Part shown: positions 22,401-30,969 of the stretch, piece after piece | Layout of the letters: every line of letters begins with the position of its first letter | Position numbering within the stretch: position 1 is the first letter of the stretch | NCBI GenBank assembly: GCA_035048485.1 | Contig: CM068585.1 | Span: 12,596,501-12,660,500, forward strand | Length of the DNA stretch: 64,000 nucleotides | Direction: 5' to 3' | Origin: Pteria penguin | Lineage: Eukaryota > Mollusca > Bivalvia > Pterioida > Pteriidae | Notes under the pieces: generated by a model | What the model was told of the DNA's origin: nothing | The model's input: the letters and a program-made list of their open reading frames with translations, nothing else | Database searches by the model: none | Translations under genes and position numbers: made by a program

Positions 22401-25338
22401 GACAGCTGGAAAGGATTGAATCACTCCTGATAGATTGAACAAGGGACAAAGAGAATAAGCTGTAGTTCAAGAGATCATTGTATACTTTTTAAGACACTTG
22501 AGTACAGTTGAATAAGAACTTAGTAAATGGATTAAATTTACCAGCATTTTAAGTTTTCTTGGTGTTAGTGAGAGACCAGCTGTACATTAATTCCTTTCCG
22601 TGTATTGCTTCTTATCTCACTCTATATAGCAGTATTCATCTGTAATACCCAAATCTTGAAAGTCATAAAGGGTAGCGGTTGATTCTCTTTATGTATTACA
22701 ATGTAGTATGTATTTGCATTAATGACCATTATCAAATATTGTAGAGGATCGTTTGTGATTCGTAATGGTGGAACATCATCATCCCCATTGTTACTTTTAC
22801 GAGATGTTCCACCTCAGAAGCCGATGTCATACTTGAGTGACACAAACCAACTGTGGGTACAGTACAGTGGATCATTCCTCTTCAATATCACATACAACCT
22901 TTACAGTAAGTATAGCGTTACACTTAGATATAGAATATTCTTATGTGCTAAAAACTTAAATTTCTCCTAAATTTTCTTGTAAGACTTGAGAATTGGCTCT
23001 TTGTCATATTTTACTCTTGACAAAATTATTAACTTTAAAGTATATGATATGATATATATATAAAGCACAAATAAATCAGTGAAACACCTGGGAGTACTAT
23101 GGACCTTGGATCTCCTAGGAAATACCTGTAGAAAATAAAGACAAATTAGACAAACATATAAAGCACAAAGACACTACAGTAACAAGGCACCCTATATTTC
23201 ACTTATATTCGTTCCCCGTCTAGGACTCGAACCCACGACCTATGGTACCGAATCACCTAGCTGTCATGCATATGACCCTCTAAACAACTGAGCTACCCGA
23301 GCATCACAGAGATAGAGCTTTAAATATATATAAAATGCACCCTATGAAATGTCTGAAAAATATGTCCAAAGTGATATTTCGTTCAAAATATATCCAAAGT
23401 GAGATCTTCATTAAGAACTTATCCAAAGTAAGATCGTCCTTGAGAATATATCAAAAGTGAGGTCTTCGTTAACAAATTCTTACTTAAGAATATATCCATA
23501 GTGAGATCTTACTTAAGAATATATCTAAAGTGAGATCTTCATGAAGGATACATCCATAGTGAGATCTTCGTTAAAATAAGAGTCATGTATAGTCATTACA
23601 GAATGTATGTAATTAACAGTAGATATACATGTAATGTACATTCTTATACTGCATAACCTTTTGCACCTTGATCTTGGGGTTTTCAAACTTTGGTACATTT
23701 GTAATAGATTCAGGTGTCGGTCTGGATTTCTTGGTGATGAGAGCATCAGCACAAGAAGCAAAAGGTGCTGGCAGTGGTTTTGATTTTTGGATTCAGCCAC
23801 AATTGTGTTACAGATGTGAAGCACAGATAGGGTTAATTTCTGTCTTAGGTGTCTTGGATTTGAATCCTCAGACAGGTGGGAAGGTGAGGGTTTCCAATAC
23901 CCAGTCTTGGTCACCATGTCTGTTACATATTATGTACAAGAAATTCTAAACCAACTTCAGTTTAACTTATGTTATATGAACTAGGGGAAATTATCTATAA
24001 CAAAAAAAAATGCATGATTTTAAGATGATTCTATGCAAAGGAGATGTTATTTAAACATAAATCATTTGTGTGAACTTGTACTCATGTTCCTACTATATTA
24101 AAATACATTTATCAATATGAAAAAATTTCCAGGAATAAGAATAGATTCATTGCAAAAATTCAGTGTACCCTGTTAACTTAAAATGCTGGAAAAAATCCAA
24201 ATAGCATACATCTTTACTATTTGCATTGTTTATTAAAATAACTGCACAGGAAATCCCTTTCCTGAACAAAAATCCTCTTCCATGTGGACTTTAAATTCCC
24301 ATTGTTACTATAGATATTCTGACATCAATTTTACCATTGACCTATCCTTAATTACATGTTTACATCATTGCATTATATCACATAGATATCAGGCTCTGAC
24401 AGATATATGTATTGTGTACATGTATTCCATGCACTAGAGTTCATAATGTCTATCATCCATTAAGTATATGAATAAATTGGGTATGGCTAACGGTTATGAA
24501 TTTATTTATTTGAAGATTGCAACAGAACACAGCAATGTCAGAATGGGAAATGTCTTCACCCAGACTGGAGATGTGATGGTATAGACCAGTGTGGCGATAT
24601 GACAGATGAAAGGAACTGTACTTCTCCAGTGCCGCCTGGACCCGCCAAAGGGAACAAATCTGGAGGTACATTTTGTGAAACATTAATTCTCTAGACAGCA
24701 ACCATTGTAAAGTTCTTTCAATCAGGTCAAAGGTCGGAGTCAAGTTGCAATTTTGGTGTTAAATGAAAAGTATCGGTACAAAAGATTAAACATGTACATG
24801 TAACATAGGAAAGTTATGTCACTTGCCATTGGAAAGTTAAAGCTGAGATTAAAGTATCTGGCCACTGACAAACAGAAACATAGGCCAAAAATGATATGCC
24901 CTTAATCTCTGATTTCAGGAGCATAAAAATGTTATTATAGTGGTTTATACATAATGATCGTAATTAAAGCACTTTTAGAAAATGTTTATCTTTGCTATGA
25001 GGAAAAGAACTGTGATGCAGCCTACTTATCCTCTTTGGTCCTTGTGGGGCATAAGACGAGAATTTGCCGTAGTCAGTACCAAGCCCATTTAAGAAAGAAT
25101 GTGGGTTGGGCAATGGAATAGCACCCCATGTAAAAAAGATCTTGCTACAAAAATGAGTACAAAGTCTTAGTTATGATAAATTTTTTTTTCAGTCAAGGTG
25201 TACCTGGTTGCCGTCATCGGAATCCTGTGCTTTATGTTTGGCGTCATCTTGACAATCATTGGTCCAGCAGTTTATAAGCGAATCCGGTACCCTAATTACC
25301 GCCATCTTCAGGATCTGATGGAGCCCACTGTGACTTAA
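1322..25338 (+). CDS. Gene 1: CUB/LDLa single-pass membrane protein, 5' partial, 11 exons
   Basis: Exons 1322-1422, 5848-5960, 7160-7276, 7927-8095, 9970-10052, 10978-11159, 17254-17437, 17660-17825, 22745-22905, 24516-24665 and 25193-25338 join with matching phases into 1572 nt (523 residues plus TAA). Every internal junction is AG/GT. Domains in this fragment are: C-terminal part of CUB1 (about 1-70), CUB2 (about 72-194, starts [13 protein letters not shown]), CUB3 (about 195-316, starts [16 protein letters not shown]), CUB4 (about 317-425, starts [13 protein letters not shown]), LDLa (about 427-462, six Cys, acidic DMTDE end), a hydrophobic helix (about 479-502, [19 protein letters not shown]) and a tail [20 protein letters not shown]. 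Many NxS/T sites fit an extracellular region. The family implies ligand or protein binding at the cell surface; LRP3/LRP12-like and tolloid-like CUB proteins are relatives in architecture only. The signal peptide and first half of CUB1 must lie upstream. Introns carry very large repeat arrays. Confidence 0.85.
1465..2290. repeat. Minisatellite, 14-bp unit TACTGTCTCATACT, ~55 copies
   Basis: Starts about 45 bp after the gene 1 donor at 1423. Copies vary between ACTTACTGTCTCAT, CCTACTGTCTCAT and CCCACTGTCTCAT, and degrade toward the right end. An internal block (about 1892-1985) is repeated at about 2078-2171, 186 bp further on, including the rare variant CACTGGCGTATA. The 14-bp period leaves reading frames open by chance; they are not genes. 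Confidence 0.95.
2291..2602. other. Intron sequence, nothing recognised
   Basis: Unique AT-rich intron between the 14-bp array and the hairpin-ended element. Confidence 0.5.
2603..4650 (+). mobile_element. Hairpin-ended non-autonomous element, copy 1 (~2.05 kb)
   Basis: Begins after TTTTT with AGCTCACCTGAGCC, AAA, GGCTCAAGTGAAC (a near-perfect hairpin) followed by CCGTCCGTCGTCG-type repeats. It ends ACTCAGGTGAGCGATATAGG and CCCATTTGGGCCTCTTGTTT. The 5' terminal AGCTCACCTGAG is inverted near the 3' end (CTCAGGTGAGCG), placed inside a final GGCCCA/TGGGCC hairpin. The interior is made of diverged direct repeats and A8-G10-type tracts. No transposase or other long ORF. Confidence 0.8.
4651..5847. 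other. Intron sequence, nothing recognised
   Basis: AT-rich intron of gene 1 with three short, loosely similar segments around ATGCAGAGCT (4920, 5090) that may be old repeats. No exon supported. Confidence 0.4.
5848..5960 (+). CDS. Gene 1 exon (CUB1, C-terminal part)
   Basis: Reads [20 protein letters not shown] then [17 protein letters not shown], the usual end of a CUB domain (polar loop, hydrophobic strand, 'GF/GS-F' strand). Acceptor CATTTTTAG, donor CTGCAG|GTACAG. Phase in 2, phase out 1. Confidence 0.85.
6030..6470. repeat. Minisatellite, 33-bp unit, ~13 copies
   Basis: Unit of the form GATGTAGATATATCATAATG + CTGACAGTACTGT. Starts about 70 bp after the gene 1 donor at 5961. Units differ in A/G at GTAATG/GTGATG and in CATAATG/GTATTGTTG. 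One irregular unit near 6225-6250 carries a short inverted GTACATTACAGTACTGTAAT. Confidence 0.92.
6765..6965. repeat. Second block of the 33-bp minisatellite, ~6 copies
   Basis: Same CTGACAGTACTGTGATGTAG core as 6030-6470 but more diverged, separated from it by about 300 bp of unique sequence. Either a split array or an independent seed. Confidence 0.85.
7160..7276 (+). CDS. Gene 1 exon (CUB2, start)
   Basis: Reads [18 protein letters not shown] then [20 protein letters not shown]. The opening Cys, the 'G-S-F' turn and the second Cys before a hydrophobic strand are the standard CUB opening. Acceptor TTTTGTCAG; donor AACA|GTATGT, chosen because it keeps the next exon open and in CUB frame. 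Confidence 0.85.
7277..7926. other. Gene 1 intron, nothing recognised
   Basis: AT-rich, no repeats or ORFs of note. Confidence 0.4.
7927..8095 (+). CDS. Gene 1 exon (CUB2, middle)
   Basis: Reads [20 protein letters not shown] then [20 protein letters not shown] and ends with HNGF. Only one of three frames is open and it continues the CUB fold ('TIYQG' in the place of 'VYDG'). Acceptor AATTTTTAG, donor TTTAG|GTGAGT. Confidence 0.85.
8410..8912. repeat. Minisatellite, 51-bp unit, ~10 copies
   Basis: Unit contains GGTATTGGGTACCTCCTTAT, CTCAGGAAAGTGTCATAACT and AGCCTATCGCT. It lies 315 bp after the gene 1 donor at 8096. Variation is mainly AACTAGCC/AACTGGCC and TATCGC/TATTGC. No visible relation to the flanking exon. 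Confidence 0.93.
9005..9853. mobile_element. TIR element (MITE-like), ~850 bp
   Basis: The left end CCGTATTTACTCGAATATAA + TACGCAC and the right end, read in reverse complement, CTGTATTTACTCAAATATAA + TACGCAC match over ~27 bp with 2 differences. A second pair of inner motifs, TGCGTATTATACATAGGGTT and TGCGTATTATACACAGAGTT, occurs just inside the two ends in direct orientation. No convincing target-site duplication and no transposase ORF. Confidence 0.75.
9970..10052 (+). CDS. Gene 1 exon (CUB2, end)
   Basis: Reads [20 protein letters not shown] then SGNYWTQP. The 'GF-RLELDSV' junction with the previous exon is the terminal CUB strand. Acceptor TTTGATCAG, donor CCAA|GTAAGG; phase in 2, out 1. 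Confidence 0.8.
10053..10977. other. Gene 1 intron, nothing recognised
   Basis: AT-rich unique sequence without repeats or plausible exons. Confidence 0.4.
10978..11159 (+). CDS. Gene 1 exon (CUB3, first half)
   Basis: Reads [20 protein letters not shown] then [20 protein letters not shown] and ends HSLSVTL. The motif order C-G..-GT-L-TSP-Y-N-YP..-C-W is diagnostic of CUB. Acceptor GTTGTAG, donor CTCTG|GTATGT; leaves phase 0. Confidence 0.9.
11370..12117. mobile_element. TIR element (MITE-like), ~748 bp
   Basis: Starts CATACCTGTCAACCTCC and ends GGAGGGTGACAGGTATG; the right end in reverse complement reads CATACCTGTCACCCTCC, a 17-bp terminal inverted repeat with one mismatch. Internal paired motifs AAATAAGGGAG and CGCAGGAGACTCCTGCAT (a perfect palindrome) occur. 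Flanks TGATTT and TGATCT may be a 6-bp target duplication with one change. No ORF of transposase type. Confidence 0.8.
12118..13912. other. Gene 1 intron, nothing recognised
   Basis: Unique AT-rich sequence. No exon with CUB features and no tandem repeat. Confidence 0.4.
13913..16437 (+). mobile_element. Hairpin-ended non-autonomous element, copy 2 (~2.5 kb)
   Basis: Begins TTTTT|AGCTCACCTGAGCC, ends CTCAGGTGAGTGATATAGGC and CCACTTGGGCCTCTTGTTT. It is built from about four diverged direct units of ~350-550 bp, each ending with a TTTTTAAGACTTCCAA + A/G tract (near 14420, 14925, 15275, 15780). Several units carry the palindrome GGTGGCGCCACC and the string ATACAGAGACAAAC. Close to copy 3 at 45581-48134. 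Confidence 0.82.
16455..16830. repeat. Tandem repeat, 93-bp unit, 4 copies
   Basis: Unit starts at 16455 (diverged), 16548, 16641 and 16734, with GCTATATGAATCAACATGAG and ends CAGACCCAGCCTCTGTTGGAA. Copies 2-4 are nearly identical; copy 1 has CCTTTCAG for CCAAGCAG. It abuts the right end of the hairpin-ended element. Confidence 0.95.
16870..17090. repeat. Minisatellite, 30/36-bp units, ~7 copies
   Basis: Units GAAATCATGCCATTTGGAGA + AGAGTCCACT alternate between 30 bp and a 36-bp form with an added TCTGCT. Ends about 160 bp before the gene 1 exon at 17254. It leaves frames open on both strands because units are multiples of 3 bp. No relation to the exon seen. Confidence 0.9.
17143..17205 (+). 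mobile_element. Fragment of a hairpin-started element (GCCCCCGGATCGATAGATCGGGG)
   Basis: TGCCCCCGGATC, GATAGATC, GGGGTCATATT forms an imperfect hairpin. It resembles the start of another dispersed molluscan repeat known to me from memory. Only the end is recognisable. It lies within 50 bp of the acceptor at 17253. Confidence 0.35.
17254..17437 (+). CDS. Gene 1 exon (CUB3, second half)
   Basis: Reads [20 protein letters not shown] then [20 protein letters not shown] and ends GFKLKYQIL, the usual last CUB strand. It lies 6.1 kb after its partner exon; that intron holds a TIR element, a 2.5-kb hairpin-ended element and two minisatellites. Acceptor TTTTGTCTAG; donor CTGG|GTAAAA is weak but frame-consistent. 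Confidence 0.85.
17660..17825 (+). CDS. Gene 1 exon (CUB4, first half); donor at 17826 seeds the 50-bp array
   Basis: Reads [20 protein letters not shown] then [20 protein letters not shown] and ends [10 protein letters not shown]. Standard CUB opening with Cys pair. The last 20 nt, from GGATATC to CTTCCAA, are reproduced in the repeat unit that fills the following intron. Inferred donor CCAA|GTAAGT at 17826; copies within the array are closer to consensus (CCAG|GTAAGA). Confidence 0.85.
17826..21895 (+). repeat. Minisatellite of 5' splice sites: 50-bp unit, ~80 copies
   Basis: The first unit begins exactly at the gene 1 donor (17826) and the period is 50 bp (GTAAG at 17826, 17876, 17926 and so on). 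Unit: AGGTAAGATCATAGTTATTA, TTAACAGAATCAGGATATCT, TAAGACTTCC. The GGATATC..ACTTCCA part is the last ~20 nt of exon 17660-17825, and copies with the exon-identical CATAATACTTCCAAGTAAG persist inside the array. Most copies contain CAG|GTAAG. The final units (21800-21895) are degenerate. An internal block of ~18 units is duplicated (19660 and 20560). Confidence 0.97.
21896..22744. other. Gene 1 intron, nothing recognised
   Basis: Unique AT-rich sequence between the 50-bp array and the CUB4 second-half exon. Confidence 0.4.
22745..22905 (+). CDS. Gene 1 exon (CUB4, second half)
   Basis: Reads [20 protein letters not shown] then [20 protein letters not shown] and ends FNITYNLY. The 'NGG..S' turn and the 'LWVQYSGS-F' strand are CUB-like. 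Acceptor TATTGTAG, donor TACA|GTAAGT. Confidence 0.85.
23050..23322 (-). mobile_element. tRNA-derived SINE, minus strand
   Basis: On the minus strand it reads GCTCGGGTAGCTCAGTTGTT (A-box TAGCTCAGTTG), then GGGTTCGAGTCC (perfect B-box) about 55 nt later, then a tail containing ATATAGGGTGCC and GTCCATAGTACTCCCAGGTG. The flanks ATATATATAAAGCAC and ATATATATAAAATGCAC may be target duplications. The acceptor-stem halves do not pair as in a functional tRNA, so this is a SINE and not a tRNA gene. Confidence 0.7.
23360..23578. repeat. Degenerate ~35-bp repeat, ~7 copies
   Basis: Recurrent ATATATCCAAAGTGAGATCT + TCRTTAAGA with variable spacing. Intronic in gene 1, directly after the SINE. Confidence 0.75.
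23579..24515. other. Gene 1 intron, nothing recognised
   Basis: Contains an open stretch (23668-23949) of unremarkable composition without a protein-family match or splice support. Confidence 0.4.
24516..24665 (+). CDS. Gene 1 exon (LDL-receptor class A module)
   Basis: Reads [20 protein letters not shown] then [14 protein letters not shown]: six cysteines with LDLa spacing, and the calcium-site acidic residues (D-G-I-D, D-M-T-D-E) present. It is followed by a Pro/Gly-rich linker [15 protein letters not shown]. The acceptor TTTGAAG is a poor match to consensus, but the phase and the complete module support it. Confidence 0.88.
24666..25192. other. Gene 1 last intron, nothing recognised
   Basis: Short intron, AT-rich, with a T-run and CAG acceptor at its end. 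Confidence 0.5.
25193..25338 (+). CDS. Gene 1 last exon (transmembrane helix and cytoplasmic tail)
   Basis: Reads [20 protein letters not shown] then [20 protein letters not shown] and [12 protein letters not shown]. About 23 hydrophobic residues followed by Lys/Arg give a type I orientation. The tail is only about 20 residues, with no kinase or recognised signalling motif. Acceptor is a T-run followed by CAG. Confidence 0.88.
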
Positions 25339-25699
25339 TTCAATGGTACCTAATTGCACATTTTTTTATTCACTTTGGGAAACTTGTTTATACATTGTGT
25401 CTTAAGCTCTAAGCTCTACTGATTAAAGACCAGCAGAAGTTTTATGATACTCTGGCATCCAGCTGTTAACAATAGAGTTTAATCTGTACTCCTCAGAGAC
25501 CATACAGTGCAGAAAGTATTTTATAGTATCATGTTGTCAGGTATATGGTGTAGCTGAACATCTATGATTTTAGTTCTGGTCTTTGACCCTGCAGTCTGGA
25601 AAAGGGGCATGGTCACATCTCGTATACAAATCTTTACACAGTAACAATCACTTCTCCTTACAGGCTATTCAACTCAGAAAGTCAAAGAAAGTCTCATTT

Positions 25700-27030
25700 G
25701 TCAGCTGTGTAGTTTGTACGAAATTAGTTCTGGTCTTGAAAATGAACATGGTCACTTTTTTTCATGTACTCGTCCTCTTTCATTACTATAGCTATTTCCA
25801 TGAAACTTAACAGGAATCATGTATTCAGAGATGCCTGATAAATGTATTTGAACAAAAATTGTCTGACACAATCCATTATGGCTGCTAGGGAAACCATCTT
25901 TAAAGTCTTGAACTGGATTTTCTCCTTCATTTTCATTGAGACTTTGATGAAACCTTGGAGGAAAAATGGCATAATGTAATCCAGTAGGGGAGACTTAGCA
26001 GTCTTCTGAGGACTCATACATCTCAATTTTTTGCCTCATTTTAATGGCGGTTTTGATGTACATGTAATTTGGTAAGAATGATCTACATGAAAATAAAACC
26101 TGGTGAAAGAGGAATGATGTACATAAGATGTTTGATGAATGTATACAAATAATGGGTGTAGTTTAATTCAAAACGGCAACCTGCTTGCGAATCTAAGAAT
26201 TAGATTTTCTTCCTCATTTTTCATTGCAAATTTGCTTGAATTTAATATGAATAATCTACTCAAGATACCTGAAGAATGTATTTGAAAAAATGGTGTTATG
26301 TTATTCACAAAGGTCACCATGGCAGCCATCCTCAACAACTTTATTTTTCCCTCAGTGCCTTCAGTAGCAGTGCAGTGAAAGTTTATTGCAACCATCTATT
26401 CTAGACACTTGGAGAACATATTTGAGAGACAGGGGTGTTATGTCTGCCATTTGCAATGTCTTAGTTTGAACTGATTTTCTCAGTAATTTTGATGAAATTT
26501 TAATATAAGAAAAGTTATTGTGTAATTCAGTTTGGTTGCCATTACAGCCATCTTGAAAATCAATTTGATGAAACTTTTTGAATGCATGTGAAAAAACATA
26601 GTCACTGTGTTATGTTTTCCAACATAACTACCATGACATACACTTTAAAAGACTTAGAATTGGATTTTTCCACTCATTTAAGAGTAGTTCTCTTGCAACA
26701 CGACAGGAATGATCTACTGAAGGTACCTTATGAACATATTTTAAAAATGGTTTTACTTAACTGAATATAGCTGTGTTAACTGCCATCTTGTAAATCTTTT
26801 GATTTGAAGTTTCTTCCATATTTCATCACAATTTTGATGAAACTTTACAGGAATGATAGACATAATATACCTGATAAACATGGGTAAAAAAACATAATTA
26901 TACGTAATCCATTATGGCAACTATGGGAGCCATCTTGAATTGGATTTTCTCCCTCGTTATTATAGCAATTAGGATGATAATTTACAGGAGTAATATATGA
27001 ATGACATTGTTACTAGGATAAAAATATATG
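25700..27030 (+). repeat. Strongly diverged ~150-160-bp tandem repeat, ~8 units, in gene 1 3' region
   Basis: Recurring order: GCCATCTTGAA, TTGGATTTTCTCCCTCATTT, TTGATGAAACTT, ACAGGAATGAT, ACCTGATAAA, AATCCATTATGGC (for example near 25800, 25910, 26040, 26190, 26320, 26490, 26640, 26820, 26930). Units are only partly alike, so the array is old. It follows the gene 1 stop codon and may be part of the 3' UTR. Confidence 0.75.
26094..26099 (+). promoter_or_regulatory. Candidate polyadenylation signal of gene 1
   Basis: An AATAAA hexamer about 750 bp after the gene 1 stop codon, inside the degenerate ~160-bp repeat region. Other AATAAA motifs further downstream are equally possible. Confidence 0.2.
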
Positions 27031-27453
27031 TACAATATCAAACTGCAAAACTTTTCTATCCTCTGATCTAATTTATGGGGTAAAGTGCAAAGTTTCAATA
27101 TAGATAATGATAAAAAGATTATCTTCAGCACATTAAAGCCTATTAAAGATTTGTGGATTTACATGAGGAAAATAATAAACTTTCATGTTTTTAACAGGAG
27201 AAGAAGGTCTTGTCTAAAGATTACCTTGTTATTCTGATCTTACTTTGGATTTTAAATAAATCAGAATGGATGGAAGCCGTTATATCTATGATGAATGACC
27301 AGTTTACTGTGAAGACTTGCAGCAATTGAGATTCCACTTTTACCGTATATATTTGTATATTCATTAATGTTGTAACCATAACAAACAATAGATAAGCAAT
27401 ATGCTTTAAATCACAGTGTCCAGGTATGTGCAACACATTGAATCCAGTAACGA

Positions 27454-27955
27454 CTTAGATAAAAGCTGAGTATTAGGTTGTTTACAACCAGCACCAACAT
27501 GTACTACCATAGATAAAAGCTGGGTATAAGGTTCTTTACACTCAGCACCAACATGTACTACCGTAGATAAAAGCTGGGTATAAGGTTGTTTACACTCAGC
27601 ACCAACATGTACTACTGTAGATAAAAGCTGGGTATAAGGTTGTTTACACTCAGCACCAACATGTACTACCATAGATAAAAGCTGGGTATAAGGTTGTTTA
27701 CACTCAGCACCAACATGTACTACCATAGATAAAAGCTGGGTATAAGGTTGTTTACACTCAGCACCAACATGTACTACCATAGATAAAAGCTGGGTATAAG
27801 GTTCTTTACACTCAGCACCAACATGTACTACCATAGATAAAAGCTGGGTATAAGGTTCTTTACACTCAGCACCAACATGTACTACCGTAGATAAAAGCTG
27901 GGTATAAGGTTGTTTACATTCAGCACCAACATGTACTACCATAGATAAAATGATC
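27454..27955. repeat. Minisatellite, 54-bp unit, ~9 copies
   Basis: Unit: AGATAAAAGCTGGGTATAAG, GTTGTTTACACTCAGCACCA, ACATGTACTACCAT. Very homogeneous (CCATAG/CCGTAG, TTGTTT/TTCTTT variants), so recent. The 54-bp period (18 codons) leaves a minus-strand open frame by chance. Confidence 0.96.
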
Positions 27956-30900
27956 TGGTATGACATTTAACAAAGTGAATTTGTAATGTAATTGATTAAG
28001 TGTTTGATAAACGTGGAGCACAGATTTTCTGTTCAGGTACAGATCTTGTGTATGTACATTTATGAACACTGGTGTATATACATATATATATATATATACT
28101 CATACCAGCTTTATATTTTACCATTTAAGTCATGATATAGACCATCAAAGAGTGGGATTCATATTCCCTGTGAAACATTTTTGGTATCAAAAGCTTATAT
28201 TGAAGATATGCTATCTATTGTTTGTAATATTATCTATGGTTTAATATATTATCTATGGTATGTATTGTATTAATCCTATGTTTTTTAATGCACAGTTTGT
28301 ATTTTTGCATTTTCTTTAGTAATCTCCAGAGTTGAAGGAAGCAATCCTGAATTGTATATGTATATTATTACATATAAGTATTTACATACATGTATTTAGC
28401 TTTTGCTTTTAGATTTAAGTCATGTGTCTGTGTTACATTGATACTGTTATGATATATATAGATCTATTCAAATTCAGGGGTGTGCCATAATACATGTCAT
28501 GCCTTAGTGTGACATGTTGACACTCTCATTGAGATATTTGTATCTGATGTTGGATTGTACCATAATATGTATGTACTAGAAAATGAGACTTAAGTCAAAC
28601 TTTGAAAAATCATCATACACAAAAGTATGAAGATAGTACATTAAGTGACCTGGTAGTTGGAGTAACCTGGCATATGGAGGCATATTAATACCAGTGTTTG
28701 GATCTACACAAGTGAGTGAGTTTTTTACACCAGTGACATTCAGTAGAAGGTAACACTGAAGAATTTATAATCTCTTATGGTGGCATTACAATACATTTAC
28801 GGAACTGTTGTACCTTATCATGGCTTTCAAAAAGAATAATAATTAGGAGGTATTTTACAGAAAGAAGGAAGACTACTGTAAAATAGATCACAAGGCAACT
28901 GGAAAGTTATTTATTTCCACTTTATACATCTTAGCCTGCGTAATATCAAGCGTCTGAAAGTACTAAGTACTTTAACATTTTGAAAACCCGGCTTTTTAGA
29001 TTACTATTTTGCATTATTTTATTGTATTTTACATTTAAAATGCTTGTATCTGACTTTTTTTGAGTGAGTTTAAGATCTGACTGAAAATAATTACACTATA
29101 TTCTGAATTCCATTTTCTACTTACTCATTATACAGATAGGCACTAGTATTACACATGTACTTCACATATATTACATATGTACTACACATGTAAGATACAA
29201 GAACATCTCTTGCATTTGATTTATCTAACATTATTTTTTTTTTTTTTGTTTGGAGTGACTTTCAGACTTGAGTGAAATTTATTATTCTTATTTCTTTTAC
29301 ATCACATATACTACACATGTGAGACACAAATACTGTACATGCAGTACATATGCATTTCACATATACTATTCGTGTAAGAAACAAGTATGATACATGTATA
29401 CCAAATGTACTATACACTTACTATACATGTACATGTACTACATATGTGCAGCAGGCTGTAATGTACAACAAAACATATGACACTTTTTCATTTACAATTC
29501 TTCGCCCAGCGAAAACAAGATACATTTAGCAAGCTTACACAAACTTAATGATAAAATATCAACAGTTAAACACTCTCAACACATTCAGAGTCATACAATC
29601 ACTCTTTATGTCCATCACCTCATGCAATAGGTCCTTCCTTTACAATAATCAAGAAAGGGTTTTCATTTTAACATGGAAATTAAAACTTCATATATAAGCT
29701 AATGTACAGTTATCACCCATTCCAGTTTTGAAATAGTGTAATGCCCCTATTCAAATTGAAAAAAAGAAAATATGTTCAGAAGTGTACAATATATAAATGT
29801 CATTCTGTTTTATTATGAACAATTATGTGAAAATATTTCAACATCTAACTTTGAGGTGTGCAAATATGATTATTTTAATGTTTCTTCATTATTTATATTA
29901 ACCGTTTACCCAAAGCTAGAGCTTGCTTTATAATACTATTGTATACAGATGTATAAATGCATATGTGCTGGTGATGATATTTTATTTGAAAAGATTTGCA
30001 CGATATTGATGTTTTATGATTTTCTTTACCCTGATTCATGTTTATCTTGCATAATATTTTTAATGTAATATAGCAAACAAGTTTTATATTAATAAAATAC
30101 TACAGAATTATTGCACATATTATGCCTATCATTTGAATTGTTAATGACGTATCAGGAATTTCCCTTACAATACACATGTACTAGATATTTTATGTAGCTG
30201 AGCATCAAAGATGAGTGTTAAAGTTAGAAAGTTAAATCCTTCTCCCAACCACGGTAGTTTAAAAGGCTGAATCTTATATCCACGTTGTATGTTACTATGG
30301 TGATCAGTGGATGACTAAATGGCTCACTGTGGATTGGACACCCGTCCATAGAAGGGTACTTTCCATGCTAATCTTGTAATTGTCTACTCTGTCAGCCAAC
30401 TCATTTATCTGATACAATGATGTCTTAATGATTTTACAATGTATTAGGTGTACTCATCTCTGATAAATGACAACACACTAACACATCTCTAAACACATAA
30501 TCACATTTATGTTGAATATGAAGGTATTTAAATCAAGTAACATTATGTGACCATAGAGAACGATGAAATATGATGTACATTCATATTTATGGATCCTAGA
30601 AAGTCTGGGGTGAGATCAGGAGATATAAGTGTTTTATGTTTGACTAGCCATACTTGGAAGCAATACAGAAAACAGATGATTTAGAAGCATTTCAATTATG
30701 CATTTAAAAGTAGAATTTGAACCAACACTACAAAAAGTGTCACAGTTCAGTTCAATATGGAGATTCCCTCTCTGTAGTAGGAATACCTAAAGCTGATGTA
30801 AAAATTTATATTCCTTAATATATCAAGTATTTGGACTTAAGATAAAAGAAAGAGAAAGAGGTGAAGGGTAAGTGTATGAAAGAATATCAAAAGTAAGCTT

Positions 30901-30960
30901 AACTGAAAACATCTAATAGGAAAAGAGTTATATTTATTGTTGTACAAAATGAAACTAGGT
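27956..30960. other. Intergenic, nothing coding; ACATGT-rich patch
   Basis: No exon supported. A TA microsatellite at about 28076-28098. Around 29140-29460 the palindrome ACATGT recurs in phrases such as TACTACACATGTAAGATACA, which may be a decayed repeat. The remainder is unique AT-rich DNA. Confidence 0.5.
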
Positions 30961-30969
30961 TCTATCAAG

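Noticed and set aside
23215..23305. tRNA gene on the minus strand
   Set aside because: A- and B-boxes are good but no pairing acceptor stem is evident, and SINE-like sequence continues beyond it.
23525..23949. Overlapping frames of 93 and 130 residues
   Set aside because: Intron of gene 1 between CUB4 and LDLa exons; no homology or splice support, and the phase of the flanking exons is already satisfied without them.
25325..25338. PDZ-binding C-terminus on gene 1 (EPTVT)
   Set aside because: A class I ligand needs a hydrophobic last residue; the protein ends in Thr.
27406..27966. 186-residue minus-strand repeat protein (VVHVGAECKQPYTQLL type)
   Set aside because: The 54-bp period is 18 codons; highly homogeneous simple array with no supporting gene structure.
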